A stretch of DNA of 64,000 bases, from assembly GCA_024291935.2 (NCBI GenBank), contig CM044309.1, forward strand, positions 30,900,001-30,964,000, given 5' to 3'. The DNA is from Okapia johnstoni (Eukaryota > Chordata > Mammalia > Artiodactyla > Giraffidae). Shown here piece by piece: positions 1 through 10,989 of this stretch. How positions within the stretch are numbered: position 1 is the stretch's first letter; every line of letters starts with the position of its first letter. A program made the translations under genes and the position numbers. Below the pieces are notes generated by a model. It had not been told where the DNA came from. It did not search any database and saw only the letters and a program-made list of their open reading frames with translations.

Positions 1-1120
1 TGAGCTCCGCAGTTCTGCCACCCGTATTGAAATGATCTATTTCCATGGCAAGACTGCCAGCTTGAGATGGTCTTTTTTCCTGCTGAGCCATTTGCAGTGA
101 TGGATGATACAAGGAACAGTAACACTTTCCAATTTGGCGTCTTTCAGGCATTAACTGGATCTTTTATTCCACATCCTTTCAGCCCTACCCTTATGTTTCT
201 TTGAGCTCATTGACTTCCAGACAAGAAAATGACACATTTCCTTAAGGAATCCCCCTTAGGTAGGAGTTGATGTCATTTTTTTTAATAGAACTTCTTCAAA
301 AAGACAGAAGTAACTCTTCAACCTGATGTTCTTCCATTGGAAATAAGGTGGAAATTTTGTTAAAATATGTGAACAAGGATTTCTTTACCTAGTAATAGAA
401 TACATTGAGTAGAGGGAACCACATGAAGCTTGAAATAGAACATTTTACAAAAATTAAGAGAAAATAATAATTTACAACATTTGTAGGAATCAATGATTCC
501 TTTGTATCAACAATTGTTGCTTTTGCCAAATATTTTCATTTCTCCTCTCCCATACACATGGCAGAATTGTACTCCTTAGGTCCTTTGTGCTTGAGGTCAT
601 GCAGCTAGTTCTGCCCAGTGAATTTTCTGGGGATGTGAGTGTATCACTTCTAAACCGGATCATCAACATGAGATCCTCAAGAGCTCTCTTCCTTTTGGCT
701 GGCAACTGACAGTGACTATCTTATCAATCCCATTTCCTGAGTTCCCACCTTGAGGATTTGCAATTGACAGGTAATATGACCAAGAAATAATCTTGCTACC
801 ATAACAGCTGATATGTGGAGATTATGTGTTACTGCAACATAGACTATTAATAGTTTATACTTATTGGATGAGACATTATAAACCTTGCTATTGCCAATAG
901 CTAACAATTACAAATACACCTGAAAACCGTTTAGATAAATTTAGAGATGAACCATCTTTTAAGGATTTCTAATTTTCTAATCTTGCCATAAAATACTACT
1001 TAGTGTTGCTGGACATAACTATAGGTAGGACACTCCAGATGTGAGTGCACTAGGGGCCCTTGTAACTTCTGAGAAGTAATGTAGATTAAAAAGCATAGAC
1101 TTAGGAGCATGGGTTTTATA
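1..1120. other. Unassigned, mostly AT-rich sequence
   Basis: No supported gene. Part of it (about 545-860) resembles an old LTR-like repeat listed separately. Short open frames here (up to 71 codons) have no recognisable domain and are of a length expected by chance. Confidence 0.6.
545..860 (+). repeat. Possible old MaLR/ERVL-like LTR remnant
   Basis: The order of elements resembles old mammalian LTR relics as I remember them: a stretch reading GCAGCTAGTTCTGCCCA, a run with TGTATCACTTC, and a 3' end GTTACTGCAACATAGAC that matches the family ending GTTACTGCAGCATAACC. A similar 3' end occurs near 38990. Family name is not certain. Confidence 0.35.
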
Positions 1121-1123
1121 TCT

Positions 1124-1248
1124 AAAGGAATGGCAACCCACTCCAGTATTCTTGCCTGGAGAATTCCATGGACAGAGGAGCCTGGTTGGCTACAGTCCAT
1201 GGGTTGCAGAGGGTTGGACACGACTGAGCGACTATCACTTTCACTTTT
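1124..1248 (+). mobile_element. Headless Bov-A SINE piece
   Basis: Contains CCACTCCAGTATTCTTGCC, the segment CATGGACAGAGGAGCCTGG and the 3' end GGACACGACTGAGCGACT, which are the BovB-derived tail shared by Bov-A, Bov-tA and Bov-A2. The tRNA-Glu head is missing. The tail ends in CACTTTCACTTTTCAC. Confidence 0.85.
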
Positions 1249-1280
1249 CACATTCTGTGTTAGCTCTTGTTCTCTAAACT

Positions 1281-1512
1281 GCTTTTTAATACCTATTTAC
1301 TCTTGGCTGTGTTGTATCTTAGTTGCATCATGGGGGATCTTCCTCACGATGCAAGGGCTTCTCTCTAGTTGTGGCACACAAGCTCAGTAGATTTTGTGGG
1401 CAGACTTAGTTCCTCCTCAACATGTGGGATCCTATTTCTCAACCAGGGATCGAACCAGCATATCCTGCATTGGAAGGCAGATCCTTAACCACTGGACCAC
1501 CAGGAAAGTCCT
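1281..1512 (-). mobile_element. CHR-type tRNA-derived SINE
   Basis: The reverse complement begins GGACTTTCCTGGTGGTCCAG, continues with a tRNA-Glu-like head, and runs through a body typical of artiodactyl CHR SINEs to an A-rich end. It is flanked by a perfect 14-bp TSD, TTGTTCTCTAAACT, at 1267-1280 and 1513-1526. The flanks appear to be two parts of one MIR. Confidence 0.8.
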
Positions 1513-1526
1513 TTGTTCTCTAAACT

Positions 1527-1605
1527 CTTGAAGCCTCAGTTTCCCCATCTGTAAAATGGAGATAATAATAACAGTGCCCCATATGGCAGTTATAGGGAAA
1601 GCACC
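1527..1605 (+). repeat. MIR fragment
   Basis: Carries the MIR core GCCTCAGTTTCCCCATCTGT followed by AAAATGG and an AT-rich stretch. Its 5' continuation probably lies at about 1250-1280, on the other side of the inserted CHR SINE. Confidence 0.7.
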
Positions 1606-1616
1606 AGTGACACTGA

Positions 1617-1676
1617 TTTGTTGTTCAGTCACTAAGTCATGGCAACTCTTTGCGAATCCATGGACTGCAGCACGCC
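1617..1676 (-). mobile_element. Short Bov-A/BovB-tail fragment
   Basis: TTGTTCAGTCACTAAGTCAT followed by CCATGGACTGCAGCACGCCAG is the reverse complement of the common BovB/Bov-A 3' end. Only about 60 bp remain. Confidence 0.7.
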
Positions 1677-1960
1677 AGTGACATTATGAAAAGGAGTAAA
1701 TATTTACTCGAGGGTTGGGCTTAGAGAGGGCTTGATAAACAGTGGTTCTGTTCTTATTTTGAAGGAATAAGAACACAAATCTAAACCACCTTACCAATAC
1801 TGCAGGGCTGTTACATCACTCGACCACCTTCTTTTCTTCCTTTTTCTGTTCTTCCTGATTCTTTCTGATCCTGCTTCATATTTCACAGGAAAAATCAAGC
1901 TGGATAACAATCATCCCATGACACTTGTACCCAATAAGTCATTGGTAAGAGGAGCATGGG

Positions 1961-2175
1961 TTTCCCAGGTGGTAAAGCACCCACCTGCCAATGCAGGAGA
2001 CATAAGAGACAGGGTTTGCTCCCTGGGTCAGGAAGATCCCCTGGAGGAGGGCACAGCAACTCATCCCAGTATTCTTGCCTGGAGAATCCCAATGGATGGA
2101 GGAGCCTGGGAAGCTACAGTCCACAGGGTCACAAAGAGTCGGACATGACTGAAGCGACTTAACACAGCACAACAC
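1961..2175 (+). mobile_element. Bov-tA SINE
   Basis: tRNA-Glu-derived head (TTTCCCAGGTGGTAAAGCAC, CAATGCAGGAGAC) joined to the Bov-A body (CCTGGAGAATCCC, GTCGGACATGACTGAAGCGA). Imperfect TSD: AAGAGGAGCATGGG at 1947-1960 and AAGAGGAGTATGGTG at 2176-2190. Confidence 0.9.
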
Positions 2176-2194
2176 AAGAGGAGTATGGTGATAA

Positions 2195-2400
2195 CAACTC
2201 TGTTTCAAGTAGTGAGCAGCTGCTTTGTGTACCTGGTCCTTGCTCTGGACACTTTCCATGCATTCTTACAACAGCCCAGTAAGGCAGGAAGTTTAGTTCT
2301 CAATTTGCTAATGAGAAGTTTGAGGGTAGATATCTGCTTATAGTCATGTACCTATTAATTGATAACAGCCAGAATTTGGTCTAGAATGGTCTGAAGATTG
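2195..2400 (-). repeat. MIR remnant
   Basis: Weak match to the MIR reverse complement: a stretch like GGACACTTTCCATGCATTC, then CTAATGAGAAGTTTGAGG where MIR has the GATGAGGAAACTGAGG core. Diverged and possibly incomplete. Confidence 0.45.
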
Positions 2401-2404
2401 GCCT

Positions 2405-5160
2405 CTTAAATGCCAAGTAGGGGACACAAATATCCAGGTTTGCCTCAAACTATAATTATGTCTAGTGTCCTGGCACTCCATCTGTTTAAGCATATGTTTC
2501 AGGTTTTTCATAAAAGTATTATTATTAATAATTGTATTAAAACATTCTGAATTTCTAGGCTTTCCACTTTAACAATTAGCTTCTGCCATGGCTTCAGCTA
2601 GTCCATATGTGAACTGCACATGCCATAAAGAGAGTTCTCAACTTAATAGCTGGTTGTACTTGGAAACCAACTAGAGATGACCTTTCTTTCTTATTTCTTT
2701 CTAGATGCAGTGTAATAATACCTTTCTTGGAAGGAAATAAAGTGATCTTCTACACTAGGCTTGGGAAGCAAGCTCCTCCAGTCTTTGGTGGTGGTAGTGA
2801 CAGAAGTGTTTAATACTACTGCCCCTTCCAAGTCAATGAGCACACGTGCAAATGGTGCCATGGTCAGCGCTACAAGCAAGACACATGAAGCCACTGGAGT
2901 ACCAGGGCACAGGGGCAGGGGAAACCTGAGATCTGCAGGTTAGGTGAATGTAAAACGTATGGGAAATAGAGACTGAAAGTCCTCCCATAAAGTATGTAGA
3001 GAATAATTCATACTACAGTGGTTTTATTATTTATCATATACTCTAAATCTATAACCTTTTAGTTATATTATTATTTGGTAACTTTTAAAAATATTTGAAT
3101 AACTCTTTAGCAGCAGTGAATTCTAGGGGAAAGAAATCACACGTTTAATGAAAATTTAAGTACTAAACTTCTTAAGAAAGTTGATGAACACATTACTTGC
3201 ACAAAATGTGTGCTAGCATTTGTCTAACTAGGGAGCCATAATGATATCTGTGACCATGTGAAACTGTAAAGTGCTAATCTGCTGAGAAAACATCAGCAAT
3301 GATTTCAAAACCTAACAGTTATTTGGTGTAGGTTTTCCAGAAAGTCATGATTTAATGAAACATCACTAAAGTTATCTTTTAAATATCTGTGAATATCAGA
3401 AAGACGTGAACAAATAAAAGGATGAATCCTCTTGCTGTGTAAAATATTTAAATTTTAAATTCTATAATGTATTTTGGACTGTTTCAACTTGTAGTGAGAC
3501 TCTTGTTGTAACTCCTATTTTTCTGGATAAATTTATATTCCAAACTGGAATGGAGTTAAAGTAACAATGCCTATGATTTTGCAGCATCTGAGTTCAGAGA
3601 AGCATTCATAAGCACCACTGAAATACTTTGATTAAAATATCTTTCAAAGAGATATTCTGAATGGAGGCAAAAAGGAGTATTCATGAAAATATTTGGGCTG
3701 ACATACTTACACATTTTTATTTTAAAAACAGAATTGAGAATATACTTCATTAGCAGTATTTTCTCCTAGCTTACTATGTACTTCTGTATCTGAAAAGAAT
3801 ATTTTCTCAACTAAAAATATTATGGGCCACAGATTAGTTGATTAAATATGCCAATAATTTACATTTTATTAACTATAAACTATATTTTTAAAAAGACCAC
3901 AGGCAGTTTTATGAAAAAAATTTTTCAATGAGACTAAGTTGAAAAAAAAAATACATTTTTGAGAATCCCAGAAAAATGGTATTAGAAGCAGTTAATACCA
4001 AGAAATTGATTAGTGTATGGGAAGTATATCAAGCACAGTTACTCTGTGTATATCATTTTTAATGTTTCATATAATCAACATAATAAAAATTTTTTATTTT
4101 GTTAAATGGAAATGGAAGTGTGCTATTCTTATTTTTAGAATTTTATTTTTTAAAGCGTTTTTCAACAGAACTATTTTATAATTATAAATGTGTTTTCTAA
4201 AAACACATTTTGATCAACAAGTGAATATTACAAAAAGTATAATTCCCAAACATCCCAAATGGGGAATCCATATGCCAACTGGAAAGAAGAGCAGCCTGCA
4301 GGGTGTGGTGACCTCTCTGTGTCCTTCCCAGCCCTTTGGATGTGGTAGGTCAACTTCCTGGGAGGCACCACAGTGAGTCGTTTTAAGTGAAGAATTGAAC
4401 ATAATCATTTTCCTACTTCTCCAACTTTTAAAAGGAAGTGTCTTTCTTCTGGGTTCTTTTGATTCTACGGTATCAAGGATTCCAGGACACGCAGTCACCT
4501 GAGAGTTATGGCTGATAAATGTCTTCATTGCCTCAAAGAAATGTTCTGGGGCTGTGACGCTCTCCAGTGTTGCCTGAATTCCAAAGAGAACTACATGCCT
4601 TTGTGACTTTGAAGATTAATCTCTGTCACTCACAGCTCGTTGGCTTCCCCTGCTCATTTCTGCAATGTCTGCAGACGGTGCAGAGCTCTGTGCCAGAGTT
4701 ATTTATCCACAAGTTCACTTCGCACATAGCTCCCTCTTTAAGCCATTCCAGGGAGAGTTAAATACTGAGCAATTACGCAACTCTTCTGTCAACCCATGGG
4801 TCTTTGCAGCTCCCATCTGAAAGGATGCTTCTCCAGTAATACCTGCTATTCCTGGAGGTGGCGGCTGTTGTCATCTTTCAACTGAATGCAACAGGGACAC
4901 TGCCTTCAAGAAGTCTCTCAAACCACAAAAACACACATTTTCAAAACACACATGAACAAGCAACTTCTCACTTGTAAGCATTCCTTACCACATTTCCAAT
5001 GCTGCTAACTCCCTCATTGCATTTTTCTTCTACAATCTGAGTCATAAAATTCACCAGTCTTTGGCCTTTTTATGAATTTACAAGTCAGCAAAGATTTGAT
5101 ACTGAAGACTAAAACTTTGGGAAAAATGTGGAAAGGAGAGTTAGACAAAGGAAGAGAGAG
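2405..5160. other. Unassigned AT-rich stretch
   Basis: No gene or recognisable repeat found. Between about 3000 and 4180 it is strongly AT-rich. A short perfect hairpin sits at 4187-4209 (AATGTGTTTT, loop CTA, AAAACACATT). The open frames at 4214-4528 (minus, 104 codons) and 4567-4761 (plus) show no domain or splice context that supports coding. Confidence 0.55.
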
Positions 5161-5164
5161 AAAT

Positions 5165-5335
5165 AATAATTATGATACTAAGCCCTTAATATTCATTATT
5201 AATTTTTGCATTATGAATACTTTTATTATCCTATTTTACATATAAGGAAACTGAGACTCAAAGAGATGAAATAACTTACACAAGGTCACATTCTTAACAA
5301 TGACAGAAGTAGGACTTGAATCTAGACAGTTTGAA
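5165..5335 (-). repeat. MIR element
   Basis: Contains TTATCCTATTTTACATATAA, GGAAACTGAGACTCAAAGAG, AACTTACACAAGGTCACA and AGGACTTGAATCTAGACAGT in the order expected for a MIR reverse complement. Confidence 0.8.
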
Positions 5336-5469
5336 TTTAGAGCTTGCAAGCATCACCCCTAAGATGTAGCTCATTAACACTAGTGAAAGGGCAGAAACAG
5401 AAGTGAAAGGAGAAGAAAGCATGAGGAAAGGTGGTAGGTAAATGGAAGGTGATGGGATTAAGGTAAAAA

Positions 5470-5686
5470 TGTAGAGGTGGCGCTAGTGCTAAAGAACCGT
5501 CTGTGAATGCAGGAGACATGAGACACAGGTTCTGGTCCTCGATTGGGAAGATCCCCTGGAGGAGGGCATGGCAACCCACTACAGTATTCTTGTCTGGAGA
5601 ATCCCATGGACAGAGGAGCCTGGCAGGTTACAGTCCACAGGGTCACAAAGAGTTGGACACGACTGAAGTGACTTAGCAGGAGGAGG
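5470..5686 (+). mobile_element. Bov-tA SINE
   Basis: Diverged tRNA-Glu head (GTGGCGCTAGTGCTAAAGAA, AATGCAGGAGACATGAGACA) followed by the Bov-A body with GGAAGATCCCCTGGAGGAGG and the tail GTTGGACACGACTGAAGTGA. Confidence 0.88.
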
Positions 5687-5991
5687 AAAGACTGAGGAAG
5701 AGAGAGACAGAGAGATGTAGAATGGGTGATGGCCCAAGAACCTCCTGTGATTTAGTTTAAGTTATCTGTGCCTTGATAAATCTTGGGTAAATTTACCAAT
5801 TATTAAAATAGCTATCATTTTGTTGTTGTTTTTTTTCCAATAGTCATCTTCTTCCTTTTTTCATCCTGTGAGCGTATGCTACTGCTGACTTGCTACAGGA
5901 AACTTCACATTGAAGAAGAATACTGGCCTTCACATCAGTGAAGTTGAATTTCCTCTTCTGGAAATTGGGGATAAATACCCACCTCACATTT

Positions 5992-6195
5992 CCTGGTGGC
6001 TCAGACTGTAAAGAATCTGCCTGCAATGTTGGAGACCCAGGTTCGATCCCTAGGTCAGGAAGATCCCCTAGAGAAGGGAATGGCAACCCACCCCAGTATT
6101 CTTGCCTGGGAAATCCCATGGACAGAGGAGCCTGGAAGACTACAGTCCATGGGGTTGCAAAGAGTTGGACACGACTGACTGACTAACACTAACAC
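5992..6195 (+). mobile_element. Bov-tA SINE with recognisable Pol III boxes
   Basis: The head reads CTGGTGGCTCAGACTGTAAA (A-box region) and GGTTCGATCCC (B box). The Bov-A body ends GGACACGACTGACTGACTAA. Flanking CCTCACATTT and CACTCACATCTCAT look like a loose TSD. Confidence 0.9.
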
Positions 6196-6199
6196 ACTC

Positions 6200-6886
6200 A
6201 CATCTCATTATAAATTAAACACTATAAGCAAAGCATTGGAAATTACAAATCAGTTTCCTGCGCACTGAGTACCAACTCTCTGGTCAAGTAATTAAGGTAC
6301 AAAAAGAGGGAATCAGACAAAAGGAGGAAAAAGGAAGAGGAAGAAATAATCATAAGTAGCATTCATGGAACACTTGCTATGTGCCAAGGACAGCATGTAC
6401 TACCATGGTTTGCTCAGGATGGTTAAGTTTTCTTTCTCTCTTCTCTGGTTGGAACCTCTAGATCGAGACCTCCTAAACCTCAGGCAAGGGGTGAAATATA
6501 CAGTAGGAGTTATGAGAATGGGCTCAGAGTAATACTGTATTTCACTGCTGGTCCACAAGTCAGCTCATTTTTCTCATTGCCCCTCAGATCCTCTTTCTGC
6601 TTTGTGCTGATTCTGTGGAGGTCTGAGTTCCCTCAGCTCTAGCTTTCAGTTAGATCGGACCAATCTGGAGACACAGGTTCTGTCCTCTCCCGTATCCTTT
6701 GCAGCCAGCCAAGACATGATTGGTTTGGGCAGTAAGGAACCTACTCCCCTTAAGGCACCAGCTCATATTCAGGGATCTCTCACACAAGTTTTTGCTTTTT
6801 CAGGATCATGATGTCTAGAGTAGTAAAAAGGATTCAATCATTGCCCATCTTTGGAGGCTTTAGAATCATCCTGCATCGGTTCCCTC
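6200..6886. other. Unassigned stretch with a possible MIR piece
   Basis: At about 6340-6400 the text GGAACACTTGCTATGTGCCA resembles the 3' part of MIR in reverse. The rest is not recognised. No coding support. Confidence 0.45.
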
Positions 6887-6896
6887 AATCCTATCC

Positions 6897-7886
6897 AATT
6901 CAGTTCAGTTGCTCAGTCATGTCCGACACTCTGAGACCGCATGGACTACAGCACTCCAGGATTCCCTGTCCATCACCAACTCCCAGAGTTTACTCAAACT
7001 CATGTCCATCGAGTTGGTGATGCCATCCAACCATCTCATCCTCTGTCATCCCCTTTTCCTCTTGCCTTCAATCTTTCCCAGCATCAGGGTCTTTTCAAAT
7101 GAGTCAGTTCTTCACATCAGTTTGCCAAAGTATTGGAGTTTCAGCTTCAACATCAGTCCTTTCAATGAATATTCAGGACTGATTTCCTTTAGGATTGACT
7201 GGTTTTATATCCTTGCAGTCCAAGACACTCTCAAGAGTCTTCTCCAACACCACAGTTCAAAAGCATTAATTCTTCAGCACTCAGCTTTCTTTATAATGCA
7301 ACTCTCACATCCATACATGACTACTGAAAAAACCATAGCTTTGACGAGACAGACCTTTGTCGGCAAAGTAATGTCTCTGCTTTTTAGTACGCTGTCTAGG
7401 TTGGTCATAACTTTTCTTCCAAGGAGCAAGCATCTTTTAATTTCATGGCTGCAATCACCATCTGCAGTGATTTTGGAGCCCAAGAAAATAAAGTCCCTCA
7501 CTATTTCCATTGTTTCCCCATCTATTTGCCATGAAGTGATGAGACCAGATACCATGATCTTAGTTTTTCAAATGTTTAGTTTTAAGCCAGCTTTTTCACT
7601 CTCCTCTTTCACTTTCATCAAGAGGCTCTTTAGTTCCTCTCTGCTTTCTGCCATAAGGGTGGTGTCATCTGTGTATCTGGGGTTATTGATACTTCTCCCA
7701 GCAATCTTAATCCCAGTTTGTGCTTTCTCCAGTCCAGCATTTGTCATGATGCACTTTGCATATAAGTTAAATAAGCAGGGTGACAATATATAGCCTTGAC
7801 ATACTCCTTTTCCAATTTGGAACCAGTCTGTGGTTCTATGTCTGGTTCTAACTGTTGCTTCTTGACCTGCATACAGATTTCTCAGA
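6897..7886 (-). mobile_element. 5'-truncated BovB LINE, 3' part
   Basis: About 990 bp of the 3' end of a BovB (RTE-class) retrotransposon. It is flanked by a perfect 10-bp TSD, AATCCTATCC, at 6887-6896 and 7887-7896, so this is a complete, 5'-truncated insertion event. The 3' end shows the BovB tail (AGTTCAGTT and TCAGTCATGTCCGAC in reverse). Truncation falls inside the RT domain, downstream of its N-terminal motifs. Confidence 0.93.
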
Positions 7887-7921
7887 AATCCTATCCTCAC
7901 CTCTGTAAAAAGTTCTTTCAT
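7274..7921 (-). pseudogene. BovB reverse transcriptase remnant
   Basis: Two minus-strand frames encode pieces of the RTE-class reverse transcriptase. At 7568-7921 the frame contains GVCQGYILSPCLFNLYA, which is RT motif B-like, and later RYTDDTTLMAES. The catalytic YADD box therefore reads YTDD here, with Ala replaced by Thr. At 7274-7555 the frame continues with the C-terminal thumb and tail, with VMYGCES near its end. The 7568 frame reads past the BovB boundary at 7886 into flanking DNA for its first residues. No upstream endonuclease is present, so this is a dead fragment. Function of the intact family (self-mobilisation, and supplying RT to Bov SINEs) is known from the literature and does not apply to this copy. 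Confidence 0.88.
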
Positions 7922-8029
7922 TAAACTGTCTTCAATTATCTTTTAGAATTAGCCATCTGTTTCCATCAAGACTGTGTTTGACACAGACATATACAGTCTG
8001 TCTGATCTTAGATTAAGATCCCCAGCATC

Positions 8030-9250
8030 ATAGGCCTCAGTTTCATCAGTGATAAAATGGGGATGTTGTATTTAGAGATAATATAAAGATTAAATGAAAG
8101 TGCGTGTCCTAACCCTCATAATGGGAAAAATAATAGCAAATGAAACAACTGACAAAGAATTAATTTCTAAAATATAAAAGCAGCTCAATACCAGAAAAAC
8201 AAACAATCCAATCAAAAAGTGGGAAAAAGACCTAAACAGACATTTCTTCAAAGAAGACATGCAGATGGCTAATAAACACATGAAAAGATGCTCAACATCA
8301 CTCATTATTAGAGAAATGCAAATCAAAACCACAATGAGGTATCACCTCACACCGGTCAGAATGGCCATCATCAAAAAGTCTACAAACAATAAATGCTGGA
8401 AAGGGTATGGAGAAAAGCAAACCCTCTTACACTGTTGGGGGGAATGCAAACTGGTACAGCCACTATGGAGAACAGTGTGGAGATTCCTTAAAAACTGAAG
8501 AAAGAAGTGTCATATGACCCAGAAATCCCACTGCTGGGCATATACCTCGAGGAAACCGGAACTGAAAGAGTCACATGTACCCCAATGTTCATTGCAGCAC
8601 TATTTACAATAGCTAGGGCATGGAAGCAACCTAGATGTTCATCGGCAGATGAATGCATAAGGAAGTTGTCATATATTACTCAACTATAAAAAGGAATCAT
8701 TTGAGTCAGTTCTAATGAGGTGGATGAACCTGGAGCCCATTATACAGAGTGAAGTAAGTCACATAGAGAAAGACAAATACTGTATATTAACACATATATA
8801 TGGAATTTAGAAAGATGGTACTGATGATCCTACATACAGGGAAGCAAAGGAGACACAGACATAATGAACAGACTTTTGAACTCAGTGGGAGAAGGTGAGG
8901 GTGGGATGATTTGAGAAAATAGCACTGAAACATGTACATTACCATATGTAAAACAGATGACCAGTGCAAGTTCAATGCATGAAGCAGGGGACCCAAAGCT
9001 GGCCCTCTGGGACAACCCAGAGGGATGGGTTGGGGAGGGAGGTAGAAGGCGGGGTTCAGGACTGGGTGGGGAACACATGTATACCTGTGGCTAATTTATG
9101 CTGATGTATGGCAAAAACTATCACAGCATTGTAAAGCAATTTTCTTCCAATTAAACTAAATAAACTAATTTTTTACAAAGAAAGTGCATGTCCTTTGGTG
9201 CTTAATACCTTGTCAGATAAATAAATAGTAGCTATTATTATTTACAGCCA
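8030..9250 (+). repeat. MIR split by an L1 insertion
   Basis: The left half (about 8030-8095) has GGCCTCAGTTTCATCAGTGA and TAAAATGGGGATG. The right half (about 9195-9250) has TTGGTGCTTAATACC and AATAGTAGCTATTATTATT. Together they read as one MIR in plus orientation, interrupted by the L1 at 8111-9179. Confidence 0.7.
8111..9179 (+). mobile_element. 5'-truncated L1 3' end
   Basis: About 1.07 kb covering the end of L1 ORF2 (AATCAAAAAGTGGG, ATGCTCAACATCACTCATTA, CACACCGGTCAGAATGGCCA) and the 3' UTR down to CTTCCAATTAAACTAAATAA. A 15-bp TSD flanks it: GAAAGTGCGTGTCCT at 8096-8110 and GAAAGTGCATGTCCT at 9180-9194, with one mismatch. The low divergence of the TSD suggests a fairly recent insertion. 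ORF2 remnants at 8259-8498 and 8507-8689 are short C-terminal pieces. Confidence 0.92.
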
Positions 9251-10835
9251 ACATAGGAGATGTGAACGCATATGAGATCACATCTTAAAAACAAGTTTCA
9301 CTCCATCTGCCCATCAACATACATGTACCTTTACTCTAGGAAGTTCTCTGTGGTATCCAGAATTTAAATGATTACCTTAGTTTCAGATTCTCTGGTAGTT
9401 CCTGACTCATTCTATTTCAAATGGGCTTAGAATTCTCAGCTTGAGGATCTGAAACTCGGAGTGTGAAGGAGGAAAGGATACAGGTATGAGTGGAATCAGT
9501 CTGCCTAGAAGACAGAATACTGGCCCTTTATACAATTAGATAGATGCTAGTCCTATTCCTGGTGGACTTTTCCAGAACCCAAGGTGCCCCAATTGTATCC
9601 AATGGCCTAGGACCCACAATTATCACATCTGTTAGGTATATCAGATTTAGAAACACTCCACCTCTCCAGCATTGTTCTGTGTCTGGAGACTGCAGATAAA
9701 TTTCGTTTTAAGTGCCAACTTGGATCAATCGATAGTGGTTGCCTGGAGTGCTGGCTGGAGAAAAAGTCTCAGGCCAAGTGCAGGCTCAGCAGGAAAATTA
9801 AGTGTTGTGTTTGATTAACAATGTCTGCTATGGACACGGGGTGAGGGGGTGCACTCCCACACTTGCTGCATGTAAGCTGACTCTGCAGTAAAGTATTAAG
9901 GGATTTTTTGGAAGACAGTAGAATGGGATGATGGCACCCCAGAACTTTCACTGCTTCATGCCTAATGATACTCTTCTTTGCACCCTTCTCATAGAGAAGC
10001 GATTTCAACTAAAAGGTAATGACTGAGATTACAGATAGATTTTCTCATTTTGGATCTTTCATTTTTATGTATATTTGCATTCAGCAGTGAAATTATAACA
10101 CATATTTGGTATCTGTTGTAAGCATCTGGGGATGGTTTATATTAAATAGATTCAAGAAATAGAGCTCTCTACTGGACAGTGATTCCGTCAAAGATGTTCA
10201 GCATAGCTCACTGAGCTCATCTCATCAATGATATGTTCACGCAGCTAAAGGCAAATGTTTAAACATTTAGTTAATGCACCATATGTCTTAAATGTTTTAG
10301 TTCCATCTGACATTTTTTAAAATCCATTTTAGTGGAAACCTGCCAAGTAAATTTACTTCTCTGGAAGATGATTATTTCATTCATCTGAAATTCAATCCTC
10401 CTGGACCTCTCAAACACAATGAACTCTTAATTTGGAGGCTTCTAAATCCAACGGCAGTGTGGTCTTCATGTTCTGCTTCCTGCTTGAGATTTGGGAAGAT
10501 GCTAGGCCAGGTGGCTCCATGTGATATGGTCTGAGGGCCATACAGCTTGTTGTAGGCATAGAAGGCTTTGAGAGGAACTGATCATCACCCTTGGGGGTTC
10601 AGTGGAGTGGTAAAAAAAAAAAAAAGGACAAAATAGAGGATTAGCATGATAAAGGGGACAAAATCAGAAAGATTAAAGAAGTGGGGGATAAGAAAAAACA
10701 AGAACTAAGAACAAAGGCCAGTAAAGGACATTTACAACAGGCTATAGTTAGTACCTCTTATTTTTCAGGCCACACCCTCATACAGATGAAAAACAACACA
10801 GGGTCTAAAAATAATAGCCATATAACTCTGAGGTA
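9250..10835. other. Unassigned stretch
   Basis: No gene or clear repeat recognised. An A-run interrupts at about 10612-10624. A short match to U6 snRNA near 10633 was considered and rejected. Confidence 0.5.
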
Positions 10836-10985
10836 TAGGCACAGTAGTTAGAATCACAAGCTTTGATTTCAGATAAATTAAAGTCTTGGCTCTGCTAATT
10901 ACTAACTATGACCTTGAGCAAAGTATTTGATCTCTCAGAGCCTAATTTCCTTACAGGATTGATTAAAGTAATAAATGAGTACAGT
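10835..10985 (+). repeat. MIR element
   Basis: Reads in MIR order: CACAGTAGTTAGAATCACAA, GTCTTGGCTCTGCTAATTAC, TATGACCTTGAGCAAAGTAT and GAGCCTAATTTCCTTAC. Confidence 0.8.
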
Positions 10986-10989
10986 GGGT

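Noticed and set aside
2691..2943. Possible exon with a pyrimidine tract and AG at about 2685-2704
   Set aside because: The plus frame after TTTCTTTCTAG has an early stop, and the minus frame has no domain. Insufficient evidence.
6909..7793. 294-codon plus-strand frame
   Set aside because: It is the antisense shadow of a BovB LINE whose true coding strand is minus.
10630..10660. A U6 snRNA-like word, AGAGGATTAGCATG
   Set aside because: The match stops after about 14 bases and the rest of U6 is absent. Chance match.
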